Source: Chitinophaga pinensis DSM 2588 (GTDB lineage: Bacteria; Bacteroidota; Bacteroidia; Chitinophagales; Chitinophagaceae). Taken from it: a stretch of 64,000 bases of DNA. Where the stretch lies: NCBI RefSeq assembly GCF_000024005.1, contig NC_013132.1, forward strand, positions 8,612,001 through 8,676,000. The letters are read 5' to 3'. A model generated the notes under the pieces. It was given only the letters and a program-made list of their open reading frames with translations, had not been told where the DNA came from and searched no databases. Shown one piece after another: positions 53,629 through 62,596 of this stretch; the first letter of the stretch is position 1; every line of letters starts with the position of its first letter. A program made the position numbers and the translations under genes.

Positions 53629-54708
53629 CTATTTCGGCGCCCGCAGGTATAGCCAGAAGGCTAATCCGCCGAAAAGGAAGTTCGGAATCCATACTGCCAG
53701 TAAGGGATTCAGGTCTGCCTTGATGGAAAATACCGTGGAAAACTGCAGGAAGATAATATAGCTGGCGCTGATCACTATCCCGACAGCCAGGTGCAGCCCA
53801 CTACCTCCCCTCACTTTTTTGGAAGCAATAATCCCGCCGATCAGGGTCAGGATCACCACAGCTCCGGAGGAAGCAGTACGTCTGTATTTTTCAACGTAGA
53901 ATGTATTCAGCCCCTCTGCTCCTTTCAACTCCTCCCTGGCAATATAGGTATCCAGTTCGGGCGTTGTCATCGCCTCCTGAATATTTTTCTCCTCATACAT
54001 CTCTTTCGGATTCAGCGGGATCTTAATGGTGGTATCTGTTTTGGACCACCAGCGTTCCTTCAGGCCATTGATGGCACGCATGGTCACATAGTCCAGCTTC
54101 CATTTTCCGGCCACAGAGTCCCAGCTGATCCTGTCAGCCTTCATCTTGAATTTGATGTTCTGGCCACGCACATCTTCATACAGGAAGTTGCTGCCGCTTT
54201 TATAGTTAGGGTCATAAGAACCAAAGGTCACGTAGGTAAAGCTGTCTACACGGATGGTTTTATCATACATGTTGAGCTGTGCCTTCTTCTTATGCACATA
54301 TTCTGCTTCAAATTTGGTCCTGATCTTATTGGCAACCGGTACTGTCCAGCGGTTTCCCAGCCACAGCAAACCGCCAAACAGGAAGGCGCCGACCCAGTAT
54401 GGCCGCAGGAAACGACGGAAACTTACCCCACTACACAGAATGGCGACGATCTCCGTACGATAGGCCATTTTGGAAGTGAAAAAGATCACGGAAATGAAAA
54501 TGAACAAGGGAAACAACAATGCGGCGATATGCGGGATAAAGCCGAAGTAGTAATCTACCACAATCGTGTAAAAAGACAGGTTGTTGCTCATGAAGTCATC
54601 GATCTTCTCCGTCACGTCTATCACCACGGAAATGACGAGCAGGATCATGAGGGAGTAAATGAAGGTACCTATGAACTTACGTAGGATATACCAGTCTATC
54701 TTTGTCAT
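53629..54708 (-). CDS. LptF/LptG family LPS export permease
   Basis: The 359-residue membrane protein has the YjgP/YjgQ layout: TM segments near 15-37, 60-80 and 100-120, a periplasmic beta-jellyroll (about 125-275), and three TM segments at about 280-355 (SGAVVILTLIGGIIASKKVRGG). IDWYILRKFIGTFIYSLMIL at the start is typical. It should act with LptB/LptC to lift LPS off the inner membrane. It follows tgt by 22 bases on the same strand. Confidence 0.93.
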   Translation of the reverse strand: MTKIDWYILRKFIGTFIYSLMILLVISVVIDVTEKIDDFMSNNLSFYTIVVDYYFGFIPHIAALLFPLFIFISVIFFTSKMAYRTEIVAILCSGVSFRRFLRPYWVGAFLFGGLLWLGNRWTVPVANKIRTKFEAEYVHKKKAQLNMYDKTIRVDSFTYVTFGSYDPNYKSGSNFLYEDVRGQNIKFKMKADRISWDSVAGKWKLDYVTMRAINGLKERWWSKTDTTIKIPLNPKEMYEEKNIQEAMTTPELDTYIAREELKGAEGLNTFYVEKYRRTASSGAVVILTLIGGIIASKKVRGGSGLHLAVGIVISASYIIFLQFSTVFSIKADLNPLLAVWIPNFLFGGLAFWLYLRAPK

Positions 54709-54730
54709 ATAACGGCAAGATAATATAAAT

Positions 54731-55861
54731 CTAAAGTCTTTGTTTCAACTGCGGCACCATACTATTTTTCCAGGAGGCATAGTTTCCTGCAAGGATCTGT
54801 TTCCTGGCCTCTTGTACCAGTTCCAGGTAAAAAGCAATATTATGGATACTTGCCAGCTGCATACCCAGGATCTCGCCTGCGACAAATAAATGCCTCAGAT
54901 AAGCTTTAGTATAGCGGTTACTGGCGAAGCAGGGACTGTTTTCATCGATTGGCGTGAAATCAGTCGCCCATTTCTTGTTTTTTATATTGATCACCCCGTT
55001 CCAGGTGAATAACATGCCATTACGTCCGTTACGGGTCGGCATCACACAGTCAAACATATCCACACCCAGGGCGATGTTTTCCAGGATATTCCAGGGCGTA
55101 CCCACGCCCATCAGGTAACGTGGCTTTTCCGTTGGCAGAATATCGCACACCAGTCCGCACATTTCATACATATCCTGCTCCGGCTCACCCACACTCAGAC
55201 CGCCGATAGCATTACCGGCACATTCACGGGCAGCAATCTCAGTAGCTGAAATCGTCCGGAGGTCTTTATAGGTACTACCCTGTACGATCGGGAACAAGGT
55301 CTGTTCATGACCATAAACGGGCTGTGTTTCCGCCAGGCGTTTGATACAACGGTCCAGCCAGCGGTGAGTCAGTTCCATAGACTTTTTGGCGTAGCGGTAC
55401 TCAGAAGGGTATGGCGGGCATTCATCAAACGCCATGATAATATCGGCGCCAATGGTACGCTGGATGTCCATTACATTTTCCGGTGTAAAAAGATGGCGGG
55501 AACCATCGATATGGGACTGAAAAAGGCATCCTTCTTCCTTTATTTTCCGGTTAGCTGCCAGGGAAAACACCTGATAACCACCACTATCTGTCAGCATAGG
55601 TCTTTCCCAGCCGTTGAACTTGTGTAGTCCGCCGGCCTGTGACAACACCTCCATACCCGGACGAAGGTACAGGTGATACGTATTCCCCAGAATGATCTGC
55701 GCTTTTACATCGTCGCGCAACTGCTCCTGCGTCACTGCTTTTACACTACCTACCGTGCCTACCGGCATGAAAATAGGTGTTTCAATTTTCCCGTGGTCAG
55801 TGGTAATCAACCCTGCCCGGGCTTTACTGTTGCTATCTGTTGTAATAAGTTCAAAAATCAT
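54731..55861 (-). CDS. tgt: Queuine tRNA-ribosyltransferase (tRNA-guanine transglycosylase)
   Basis: Swaps guanine 34 of GUN-anticodon tRNAs for preQ1. The 376-residue product has the catalytic FDCVMPTRNGRNGMLFT segment (nucleophile Asp), the TDSGGYQVFSL and AFDECPPYPS motifs. The zinc Cys of CxCxxC is not where E. coli Tgt has it: the corresponding stretch reads NSPCFASNRYTKAYLRHLF, with only one Cys, as in part of the Bacteroidota Tgt family. A TATTTTTG box lies 47 bases upstream. It is cotranscribed with the LptF/G permease. Confidence 0.95.
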   Translation of the reverse strand: MIFELITTDSNSKARAGLITTDHGKIETPIFMPVGTVGSVKAVTQEQLRDDVKAQIILGNTYHLYLRPGMEVLSQAGGLHKFNGWERPMLTDSGGYQVFSLAANRKIKEEGCLFQSHIDGSRHLFTPENVMDIQRTIGADIIMAFDECPPYPSEYRYAKKSMELTHRWLDRCIKRLAETQPVYGHEQTLFPIVQGSTYKDLRTISATEIAARECAGNAIGGLSVGEPEQDMYEMCGLVCDILPTEKPRYLMGVGTPWNILENIALGVDMFDCVMPTRNGRNGMLFTWNGVINIKNKKWATDFTPIDENSPCFASNRYTKAYLRHLFVAGEILGMQLASIHNIAFYLELVQEARKQILAGNYASWKNSMVPQLKQRL

Positions 55862-55908
55862 CTTGGTATACTGAAAGCTTGAGGCTGTTCCTGCCGTTTT
55901 TCAGGGGG

Positions 55909-55916
55909 CAAAAATA
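55909..55916 (-). promoter_or_regulatory. -7 promoter box of tgt
   Basis: Minus-strand TATTTTTG, 47 bases before the tgt ATG; perfect TAnnTTTG match, no clear -33. Confidence 0.45.
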
Positions 55917-56040
55917 AGGGGAATTATGCAGAACGCCGCATCGGGGGCTGTCATGCAATCTGATGGCCATCTGGAAAAAGACCCTGCCGGGGTCTAAAAA
56001 TCTTTTTTTCCACAGGACTATACAGATAATCAAAAACGTA

Positions 56041-56048
56041 TATATTTG
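56041..56048 (+). promoter_or_regulatory. -7 promoter box of the GT2 gene
   Basis: TATATTTG ends seven bases before the ATG at 56056, arguing that translation starts there and not at the in-frame ATG at 55963. Confidence 0.5.
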
Positions 56049-56055
56049 CTATGCT

Positions 56056-57189
56056 ATGTTGTATAACTTGGGCTTAATAGCCTTTTACGCTTTTGCTACC
56101 GTGGCAGCCATACAAATATTGTATTACCTGATCTTCTTTTCCCGCGTAGCTTTTTATCGCCGTACCTTCGAAAGTGAAGTCGATCCCGACGCGGAGTGCT
56201 CCGTTATCATCTGCGCTAAAGACGAAGAGCTGAATCTTCAGAAAAACCTGCCGGCTGTATTGCAACAGCGCTACCACGGCAAAAAGAAGCCAGCCTACGA
56301 AGTAATTGTCGTAAATGATAATTCCGAAGATGACACCAAGTACTACCTTCGCTCTATCGAACCCGGTTATCCTCATTATCGCCATATCGAGATCAAACAG
56401 GCAGCCAAGTTCATTCCCGGCAAAAAATTCCCGCTCTCTATGGGCATCCGTACTGCCAAACACGAAAACATACTGCTGACTGACGCTGACTGCAAACCGT
56501 CCAGTACGTATTGGCTGTCGCTCATGAGCCAGGGATTTACCGATGGGAAAGAGATCGTACTGGGCTACAGTCCGTATGAGAAAAAACCCGGTCTGCTGAA
56601 CAAAGTGATCCGTTATGAAACTTACTTCAGCGCTTTACAATATCTCTCCTTCGCCCTCAGCGGCATCACCTACATGGGTGTAGGCCGTAACCTGGCATAC
56701 AAACGTGAACTGTTCAACCGTCATAAAGGGTTTACCGCCCACCATCATATTGCTTCCGGCGATGATGACCTGTTTGTAAATGCGGCTGCTACCCGTCACA
56801 ATGTGAGTGTGGTGATCGATAAGCAGGCATTTACCTATTCTGAGCCAAAAACTACCTGGAAAAAATGGTTTCAGCAGAAGACAAGGCATATGTCCACCGG
56901 CAAGCACTACCGCTTCGGCCATAAGGTATTGCTGGGTTTATTTTCACTGACACATTTCCTGTTTTATCCGCTGTTCATCGGCTGTCTGTTTTATGAACCA
57001 CTGCGTATCTACACACTGAGCGTTTTCGGCGGAAAACTGCTGTTACAGTCTGTTATCTCCTTTATGGCGATGCGTAAGCTGGACGAGGGCGACCTCTTTA
57101 AATTCAGCTGGTTTATGGACTTTTTCATGTTCGTTTATTACCTGTTCCTGACACCTGCCCTGATGTTCAAGTCCAAGAACAGATGGTAA
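56056..57189 (+). CDS. Membrane glycosyltransferase, family 2
   Basis: The ATG at 56056 (MLYNLGLIAFYAFATVAAIQ) starts a TM segment. The 377-residue product then has the GT-A fold: SVIICAKDEELNLQKNLPAV, IVVNDNSEDDT, the DxD-type LLTDADCKP, the GDDD acceptor motif and QQKTRH, followed by three C-terminal TM segments (about 292-365). It transfers a sugar to an unknown acceptor at the inner membrane. It has its own promoter box and a terminator, so it is monocistronic and divergent from tgt. Confidence 0.9.
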   Translation: MLYNLGLIAFYAFATVAAIQILYYLIFFSRVAFYRRTFESEVDPDAECSVIICAKDEELNLQKNLPAVLQQRYHGKKKPAYEVIVVNDNSEDDTKYYLRSIEPGYPHYRHIEIKQAAKFIPGKKFPLSMGIRTAKHENILLTDADCKPSSTYWLSLMSQGFTDGKEIVLGYSPYEKKPGLLNKVIRYETYFSALQYLSFALSGITYMGVGRNLAYKRELFNRHKGFTAHHHIASGDDDLFVNAAATRHNVSVVIDKQAFTYSEPKTTWKKWFQQKTRHMSTGKHYRFGHKVLLGLFSLTHFLFYPLFIGCLFYEPLRIYTLSVFGGKLLLQSVISFMAMRKLDEGDLFKFSWFMDFFMFVYYLFLTPALMFKSKNRW

Positions 57190-57211
57190 GAAGGCTATAA
57201 AATTTTATATG

Positions 57212-57246
57212 AACGGCTGTCTCAACAAGGACAGCCGTTTTTTATT
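57212..57246 (+). terminator. Intrinsic terminator of the GT2 gene
   Basis: AACGGCTGTC pairs with GACAGCCGTT around an eight-base loop and ends in TTTTATTG. Confidence 0.92.
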
Positions 57247-57259
57247 GCAGCAAGCTCTT

Positions 57260-57267
57260 TACATTTG
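57260..57267 (+). promoter_or_regulatory. -7 promoter box of rsmG
   Basis: TACATTTG is a perfect TAnnTTTG match 26 bases before the rsmG ATG; the -33 region is only T-rich (overlapping the terminator T-tract). Confidence 0.55.
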
Positions 57268-57293
57268 CACCAATTTACAGCTCATATAATATC

Positions 57294-57917
57294 ATGGAGA
57301 TCGTACTTAAATACTTTTCAGACTTTACGGATACACAGTTACAGCAATTACAGGCATTGAGTGGACTTTACCAGGAATGGAACGAGAAAATCAATGTGAT
57401 ATCCCGTAAGGATATTGATGCACTGTACGAGAAACATGTTTTGCATTCGCTGAGCATTGCCGCTGTGGCAGATTTCCCGAACGGTATGCAGATACTGGAC
57501 CTGGGCACAGGTGGCGGTTTCCCCGGCATTCCGCTTGCTATTTTCTTTCCGGAGGTACAATTCCACCTGGTAGACTCCATCGGAAAGAAGATTAAAGTGG
57601 TAGAAGGCGTATCAGAAGCCCTGGGATTGAAGAATGTCACCTTTAAGCACTCCCGTGTAGAAGATATTAAAGACCGTAAGTTTGACCTCGTAGTATCCCG
57701 TGCAGTCGCTCCCCTGAAGGATTTATGGCGCTGGAGCAAGCCGGTGCTGAAAAAAGCCCCTGCCCATGAGCAGCAACCCGGCCTGATATGCCTGAAAGGC
57801 GGTGATCTGACAGAAGAAATCGCAGAAAGTGGTGTTCGCCCCCAACTTACCAACATCTATAAACTGTTCCCGGAAGAATTTTTCCAGGAGAAGCATATTG
57901 TCGTAGTAAATAAATAA
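57294..57917 (+). CDS. rsmG: 16S rRNA (guanine527-N7)-methyltransferase
   Basis: The 207-residue product matches RsmG (GidB): YQEWNEKINVISRKDIDALY, the SAM motif ILDLGTGGGFPGIPLAI, and DLVVSRAVAPLKDLWRW. Loss of this enzyme is known to give low-level streptomycin resistance in other bacteria. It is followed after 98 bases by the sigma-factor operon on the same strand. Confidence 0.96.
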   Translation: MEIVLKYFSDFTDTQLQQLQALSGLYQEWNEKINVISRKDIDALYEKHVLHSLSIAAVADFPNGMQILDLGTGGGFPGIPLAIFFPEVQFHLVDSIGKKIKVVEGVSEALGLKNVTFKHSRVEDIKDRKFDLVVSRAVAPLKDLWRWSKPVLKKAPAHEQQPGLICLKGGDLTEEIAESGVRPQLTNIYKLFPEEFFQEKHIVVVNK

Positions 57918-58015
57918 TTGATAATCAGCCTACATACTGAAATAGCGCCAAAAATCTTACAAAAATTTATTAAACTGTAAAATATCGACACTGTTTTTTC
58001 GTCTCCCTTATTAAG

Positions 58016-58609
58016 ATGAAAGAATTGCTCCTTAAAAAAACGCCTCTGGCTATGGCTGCAGAACAAAACGAGCGCATCCAGGAAACGGTGCGACAGGAGC
58101 GCAAACGCTTGCTTCATTTTATCCGGAAACGGGTTAATAATGTAGCTGATGCAGAAGATATCCTGCAGGATGTATTTTACCAGTTTACAGAGTATTCACG
58201 CGTGGGCAGTCAGATAGATTCTATCACCGCCTGGCTTTTTACGGTTACCCGGAATAAAATTACCGACTGGTTCCGTAAAAAACGTGAGTCCACCTTTAGT
58301 GAGCATACCCGCGAATATGATGGAGAAGAAAGCTTATTCCTTTCAGAAGTGATAGCTGACCCGGGTGCGCTGAGTGATGCGCCCATGACCCGTAAAGTAA
58401 TAGCAGAGTCTATTATGGAAGCTGTCGATGAATTACCGGAAGAGCAACGTTTTGTGTTCCTGCAACATGAAATTGAAGGCAAGTCCTTTAAGGAGATGTC
58501 TGCTGAAACTGGTGTGTCCGTCAACACCTTATTATCCAGAAAAAGATATGCAGTGCTTTTCCTCCGGGAACGGCTGGCGGAACTGTATAAAGACCTTTTA
58601 CAAGATTAA
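58016..58609 (+). CDS. ECF-type RNA polymerase sigma factor
   Basis: The 197-residue product has region 2 (VADAEDILQDVFYQFTEY, then ITAWLFTVTRNKITDWFRKK) and region 4 (LPEEQRFVFLQHEIEGKSFK and VNTLLSRKRYAVLFLRERL). A start at 58052 (MAAEQNERIQETV) is also plausible. No classical anti-sigma gene follows; instead a two-TM small protein starts 11 bases downstream, so that gene is the natural candidate for its regulator or first target. Typical of Bacteroidota single-subunit sigma operons. Confidence 0.92.
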   Translation: MKELLLKKTPLAMAAEQNERIQETVRQERKRLLHFIRKRVNNVADAEDILQDVFYQFTEYSRVGSQIDSITAWLFTVTRNKITDWFRKKRESTFSEHTREYDGEESLFLSEVIADPGALSDAPMTRKVIAESIMEAVDELPEEQRFVFLQHEIEGKSFKEMSAETGVSVNTLLSRKRYAVLFLRERLAELYKDLLQD

Positions 58610-58620
58610 AAATATTATAT

Positions 58621-59019
58621 ATGAGACGTGCACCCAATGTATCCAAGATTGCACATGTATTCAAGTTTATCCTGATGGCCTTCATCTTCTGTTGTGCAGT
58701 CGGTTTTTCTGTACAATATCTGTGGAACTGGCTCATTCCCGAACTGTTCCATGGTCCTGTCATTACTTTCTGGCAGGCACTGGGCCTTTGTTTGCTGGGT
58801 AAACTGATCTTCGGCTGGCATGGTAGCGGCGGAGCGCCATGGGGGGCAAGAGCCAAACAAAAATGGCGTGCACGTATGATGGAGAAAATGCAGCATATGT
58901 CAGAAGAAGAAAGAGAGAAACTGCGTGAAAAGCTTCGTCGATGTACCGTAGGCCCTCGTTGGGGACAGAGCCCATTTGATGATGAAAAACAGGAGTCTAA
59001 AACCGAAACTAATCTGTAA
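58621..59019 (+). CDS. Small membrane protein in the sigma-factor operon
   Basis: I do not recognise the family. The 132-residue product has two predicted TM segments (about 14-36 and 46-65, with LCLLGKLIFGW), a Gly-rich turn, then a highly charged cytoplasm-facing helix with HMSEEEREKLREKLRRC and a hydrophilic tail. It lies between the sigma factor (11-base gap) and a small gene (stop overlaps ATG as TAATG). It could be an anti-sigma-like or metal/stress-sensing partner, but this is inference. Confidence 0.75.
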   Translation: MRRAPNVSKIAHVFKFILMAFIFCCAVGFSVQYLWNWLIPELFHGPVITFWQALGLCLLGKLIFGWHGSGGAPWGARAKQKWRARMMEKMQHMSEEEREKLREKLRRCTVGPRWGQSPFDDEKQESKTETNL

Positions 59020-59057
59020 TGCATAGCATAGCCATAAACCACCTAATACCGTTTGAC

Positions 59058-59267
59058 ATGATAGGTATATTCAAAACCAATATCGCGACGAAGGAAGACC
59101 GGCAAACTATTCTGGAAGCGATCCGTAGCCGGTTTGAAGTAGGTCAATGTCATGTAGATCTTGAAGATTGTGATAAAGTATTACGCATCACAGAAATGAA
59201 AGCCCAGGAAGATGAAGTGATCAGTTTTGTGAAGGGCAGAGGCTTTGATTGTGATGTGTTAGAATAA
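59058..59267 (+). CDS. Small conserved-looking protein, ferredoxin-like fold likely
   Basis: The 69-residue form from 59058 (MIGIFKTNIATKEDRQTILE) is favoured as the compact domain; an ATG at 59019 overlaps the previous stop (TAATG) and would add 13 residues by coupling. It reads as beta-alpha-beta-beta-alpha-beta with CHVDLEDCDKVLRI in the middle, resembling heavy-metal-associated domains but lacking their CxxC. Ligand unknown. Third gene of the sigma operon. Confidence 0.7.
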   Translation: MIGIFKTNIATKEDRQTILEAIRSRFEVGQCHVDLEDCDKVLRITEMKAQEDEVISFVKGRGFDCDVLE

Positions 59268-59314
59268 CAAGCTCGTTTTTTTTGATAGATAGACTATTGT
59301 TCATTTGTTTCCAT

Positions 59315-59353
59315 GATAAAGGCGGCACTGCAAAGAGCCGCCTTTATCTTTTT
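59315..59353 (+). terminator. Terminator of the sigma-factor operon
   Basis: GATAAAGGCGGC pairs exactly with GCCGCCTTTATC and is followed by TTTTTG, 47 bases past the last stop. Confidence 0.92.
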
Positions 59354-59388
59354 GTGAATGTCTCTTCAGCCTTATCTGTCACACGCAT

Positions 59389-59592
59389 TTATACTTTTCT
59401 TTCTGCCAACAACCTTTTGGTTATTTTCAGCATTCTTTCAGCTTCTACGGTTTCATAATTGTACAGATAAGCCATTACTTCGTCATGTTTTCTTACGTGC
59501 AGATTTCTGGCAATAAATGCCTTCTTTCTTTGCGCCGGAGACTGATTTCTGCGAGACTTTGATGCACTGCTATTTGATTTACGAGAACTCAT
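59389..59592 (-). CDS. Small basic protein, unknown function
   Basis: A 67-residue Lys/Arg/Ser-rich protein: MSSRKSNSSASKSRRNQSPA, then a helix with HDEVMAYLYNYETVEAERML and ITKRLLAERKV. The basic head and helical tail could bind nucleic acid or the ribosome. It lies 12 bases downstream of the end of the small frame at 59605 on the same strand. Not recognised. Confidence 0.6.
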   Translation of the reverse strand: MSSRKSNSSASKSRRNQSPAQRKKAFIARNLHVRKHDEVMAYLYNYETVEAERMLKITKRLLAERKV

Positions 59593-59604
59593 GATATTGA
59601 TAAT

Positions 59605-59841
59605 TTAACTTTGCTTTCGCAAGTCCCATCTTTTGTTTTCTTCTTTAAAATTTCTGTCCCTGAATTTTGTATTGACAAGGGTTTGTGATTGGGTACCTGA
59701 GTCGTCTACCCCTTTTTCTCCCCGAATGATTTTATAAGCAAAATCACTGCTTAACTGAGAATAATCTAACTCAAGAACCTTTGTCAAAAAATGTTCTACC
59801 TAGTCCTGATCCTGTAATGCTCTGGTGAAGTTCTGGCTCAT
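59605..59841 (-). pseudogene. Small gene interrupted by an in-frame TAG
   Basis: Reading from the ATG at 59841 gives MSQNFTRALQDQD, then TAG (59800-59802), then VEHFLTKVLELDYSQLSSDF and onward in the same frame to a stop at 59605 (ending KRWDLRKQS). Both parts read like one charged helical protein of 77 residues. Alternatively translation restarts at the TTG at 59787, giving 60 residues. It may be a broken gene, a stop suppressed in this organism, or two unrelated frames. Paired with the small basic gene at 59389. Confidence 0.5.
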
Positions 59842-59943
59842 AGGCAATATTGGTATGGTTAACATGTCATTATATAACAATATTACGCGAATCGGCAGCC
59901 ACATTCGGTTAACGCCAGGTTAATCTACTCACTTTTCTCACAT

Positions 59944-59978
59944 AAAAAAACGCTGCTTCACATTGCGAAGCAGCGTTT
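59944..59978 (-). terminator. Terminator of the M1 peptidase gene
   Basis: On the minus strand AAACGCTGCTTC pairs with GAAGCAGCGTTT around a seven-base loop and is followed by a T-run, 21 bases past the stop at 60000. Confidence 0.92.
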
Positions 59979-59999
59979 CAATTTTATTATCAGCAATTA

Positions 60000-61886
60000 C
60001 TATTGCTCAAACTCATTATTACTTCTGTTCAGATCAGCCATACGTTCACTTGGATCAATCTCCGCCTTTTTGATGTCACTCATCGGCATATCAATTTCAA
60101 CATCGTATGTTCTGTCTGTCCATGGCCAGTAATCATGTACTACACGCTGTACTGCTGCATCTTCATTTGGTTTTGTACCAAACATCAATGACATCGGAAC
60201 ATAGTGCATCACCTGTTTACCATCTTTACCCGTGATCAGCAGATCGACTGGCATCGGCATGTTATCTACACGACGCAATCTTACCACTGTCTTGCCGTTG
60301 TTTTCAAACACGCTATCGATACTATAGTCAATGTGTTTTAAGCTGTATACAAAGTATTGTTTGTACCAATCCAGCTGAATACCGCTTTCTTTCTCCATAA
60401 TGCGAATGAAGTCATTCACATTCGGATGTTTAAAACGCCATTCCCAATAGTATTTCAACAGCCCTTTATCACGTGCTTCCGCACCGATGATATAACCCAG
60501 TTGTTCCAGGAATACGGCTCCTTTTGAATAAGCTGTCAGACTGTAACCATAGTTAGTGTTATAATGATCGGAGTGTGTACTCATTGGTTCCTCATAACCA
60601 CTTCTTACCAGTGCGAAATAACCATTGTAAGCACTGGTCTGTGCAGAAGGTGATTTTGTTGAATCCAGTGTATGATATACAACATTGTTCTCTGCGAAAG
60701 TGGTAAAACCTTCGTCCATCCATGGATACAGGCTTTCATTAGTCCCCAGCATACCCTGATACCAGGTGTGCATCCACTCATGTGCAGCCAGACCATACAG
60801 TCCTTCCAGTTTACCATTACCCATGATCAGCGTAGCCATTGGATATTCCATACCGCCGTCGCCACCTTGTATGAAAGAATAGCTCTTATAAGGATAAGGA
60901 CCATAATGTTCCTTGATATATTTGTAAGCAGTTGGAATCATTTTAGCAAAGGTCGGCCAGGTCTCTTTGGTCGTCTCATTCTCTATATAGAAGAAGTGAG
61001 CCGTGAAACCATCCACCTGCTGTGTGATGTGCTTATAATCAGGATCTGCTGCCCATACAAAATCATGTACGTTCTGTGCAGAGAAATGCCAGGTTAGTTT
61101 GTTACCAGCAGGACGTAATACTTTGCTGCCTGCCATCTCATAACCATAACCGATCTGGTTTGGATTCTGCAGATAACCGGTAGCGGCAACAACATACTTT
61201 TTATCGATAGAGATCTTCACATCATAATCGCCCCAGATACCGTAGAATTCACGCGCGATGTACGGTGTAGGATGCCATCCTTCGTAATCGTATTCACACA
61301 TTTTAGGATACCACTGCGCCATGGAATAATCAACCCCTTCGGAGTTGTTACGACCACTGCGGCGGATCTGAACAGGTACCTGTGCTTCGAATTCCATATC
61401 AAATGTAGCAGTAGCATGTGGCAGGATAGGCTTAGCCAGTGGTACTTCCAGGATGGTTCCAATCACGTTATAGGTCTGCGCAGCACCATCTCTTTTCAGG
61501 GAAAGTATTTTCTGATAACCGATCTGATCGGGTTGCAGTTTGGAAATACGATCGGTAACACGTCCATCCCAGTCACGTCTTTCATTACCGTTTTTATCTT
61601 TATACAACACGGTCTGGCCCAGTTCGCGGCTACGTACGTCCATCATGCTGCCTGGTTGAAATGCATTCCAGTACAGGTGATAAAATACTTTGTAAAGCGT
61701 ATCAGGTGAGTTATTGGTGTATTGCAGTTTCTGCTTGCCGCTAAAGCGGTTTGCCGCAACATCCATATTGATGTCCATTGCATATTTTACTCTCTGCTGC
61801 CAGCGGTCTGACTGGGCTTTCGCACCTTGCCAACCCGCAATAAGCAGGCAAGCCAGCAGACATTTTGTTACTGTCGTTTGCGTCAT
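60000..61886 (-). CDS. Secreted M1-family metallopeptidase
   Basis: Zinc aminopeptidase of 628 residues with a signal peptide (to AKAQ). The exopeptidase motif is GGMEYP (GAMEN-like), and the zinc motif is HEWMHTW with the third ligand Glu 18 residues on in DEGFTTFAENN. The Tyr needed for catalysis fits SLTAYSKGAVFLEQL. It probably degrades peptides in the periplasm or outside. It is 38 bases downstream of rsmI and ends the run from the M24 gene. Confidence 0.94.
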   Translation of the reverse strand: MTQTTVTKCLLACLLIAGWQGAKAQSDRWQQRVKYAMDINMDVAANRFSGKQKLQYTNNSPDTLYKVFYHLYWNAFQPGSMMDVRSRELGQTVLYKDKNGNERRDWDGRVTDRISKLQPDQIGYQKILSLKRDGAAQTYNVIGTILEVPLAKPILPHATATFDMEFEAQVPVQIRRSGRNNSEGVDYSMAQWYPKMCEYDYEGWHPTPYIAREFYGIWGDYDVKISIDKKYVVAATGYLQNPNQIGYGYEMAGSKVLRPAGNKLTWHFSAQNVHDFVWAADPDYKHITQQVDGFTAHFFYIENETTKETWPTFAKMIPTAYKYIKEHYGPYPYKSYSFIQGGDGGMEYPMATLIMGNGKLEGLYGLAAHEWMHTWYQGMLGTNESLYPWMDEGFTTFAENNVVYHTLDSTKSPSAQTSAYNGYFALVRSGYEEPMSTHSDHYNTNYGYSLTAYSKGAVFLEQLGYIIGAEARDKGLLKYYWEWRFKHPNVNDFIRIMEKESGIQLDWYKQYFVYSLKHIDYSIDSVFENNGKTVVRLRRVDNMPMPVDLLITGKDGKQVMHYVPMSLMFGTKPNEDAAVQRVVHDYWPWTDRTYDVEIDMPMSDIKKAEIDPSERMADLNRSNNEFEQ

Positions 61887-61924
61887 CCTGAATTCTGTTT
61901 ATGTTAATTAAGTTGTTTAACGGT

Positions 61925-62593
61925 TTAAGATTTTCCTTCTACAATCAATACGATTTCACCTTTCACCCCTTTTTCGGCGAAGTAATCATGTACTTCCTGT
62001 AAAGTACCTCTTTTATTTTCTTCAAACATCTTGGTTAACTCACGGCTTACACAACACTGGCGCTCCGGACCAAAATAAGTAATCAGATCAGCCAGGGTTC
62101 TTACCAGTCGCATAGGTGATTCATAGAATACCAATGTGCGCTCATCCGTAGCCAGCTGTGTAAACAACGTATGCCGTCCTTTTTTGAGAGGTGGGAAACC
62201 TTCAAAGGAGAAACGGTTCATAGGAATACCGCTGTTGACAAGTGCAGGCACAAAGGCGGTTGCTCCCGGCAAACATTCTACCGGTATACCCGTACGGATA
62301 CACTCACGTACCAGCAGAAACCCCGGGTCAGACACGCCTGGCGTACCGGCATCGGTAATCAGGGCCATGGTCTTCCCGCCCTGCAATTGTTGCAGGAGAT
62401 GCTGGAGTACCTTATGTTCGTTATGTTGATGGTAGGGAGTAATCGGCTTATTGATATTGTAATGTTTCAATAAGAACCCTGAGGTACGGGTATCTTCCGC
62501 CAGTATCAGTGCAGCGTCTTCCAGCACTTTTACCGCACGGTAAGTAATATCGGCCAGATTGCCTATGGGAGAAGGAACAAGATATAACTTCAT
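61925..62593 (-). CDS. rsmI: 16S rRNA (cytidine1402-2'-O)-methyltransferase, short form
   Basis: The 222-residue product has the N-terminal tetrapyrrole-methylase fold: MKLYLVPSPIGNLADITYRA, LAEDTRTSGFLLKHYNI, ALITDAGTPGVSDPGFLLVR and GFPPLKKGR. It ends after EIVLIVEGKS, lacking the 50-60 residue C-terminal domain of E. coli RsmI; Bacteroidota often carry this short form. It shares a strand with purS (gap about 107 bases, holding a repeat element) and with the M1 gene. Confidence 0.93.
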   Translation of the reverse strand: MKLYLVPSPIGNLADITYRAVKVLEDAALILAEDTRTSGFLLKHYNINKPITPYHQHNEHKVLQHLLQQLQGGKTMALITDAGTPGVSDPGFLLVRECIRTGIPVECLPGATAFVPALVNSGIPMNRFSFEGFPPLKKGRHTLFTQLATDERTLVFYESPMRLVRTLADLITYFGPERQCCVSRELTKMFEENKRGTLQEVHDYFAEKGVKGEIVLIVEGKS

Positions 62594-62596
62594 ACA

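Noticed and set aside
53791..54684. 297-codon plus-strand frame opposite the LptF/G permease
   Set aside because: It lacks family motifs and mirrors the transmembrane codon bias of the real gene.
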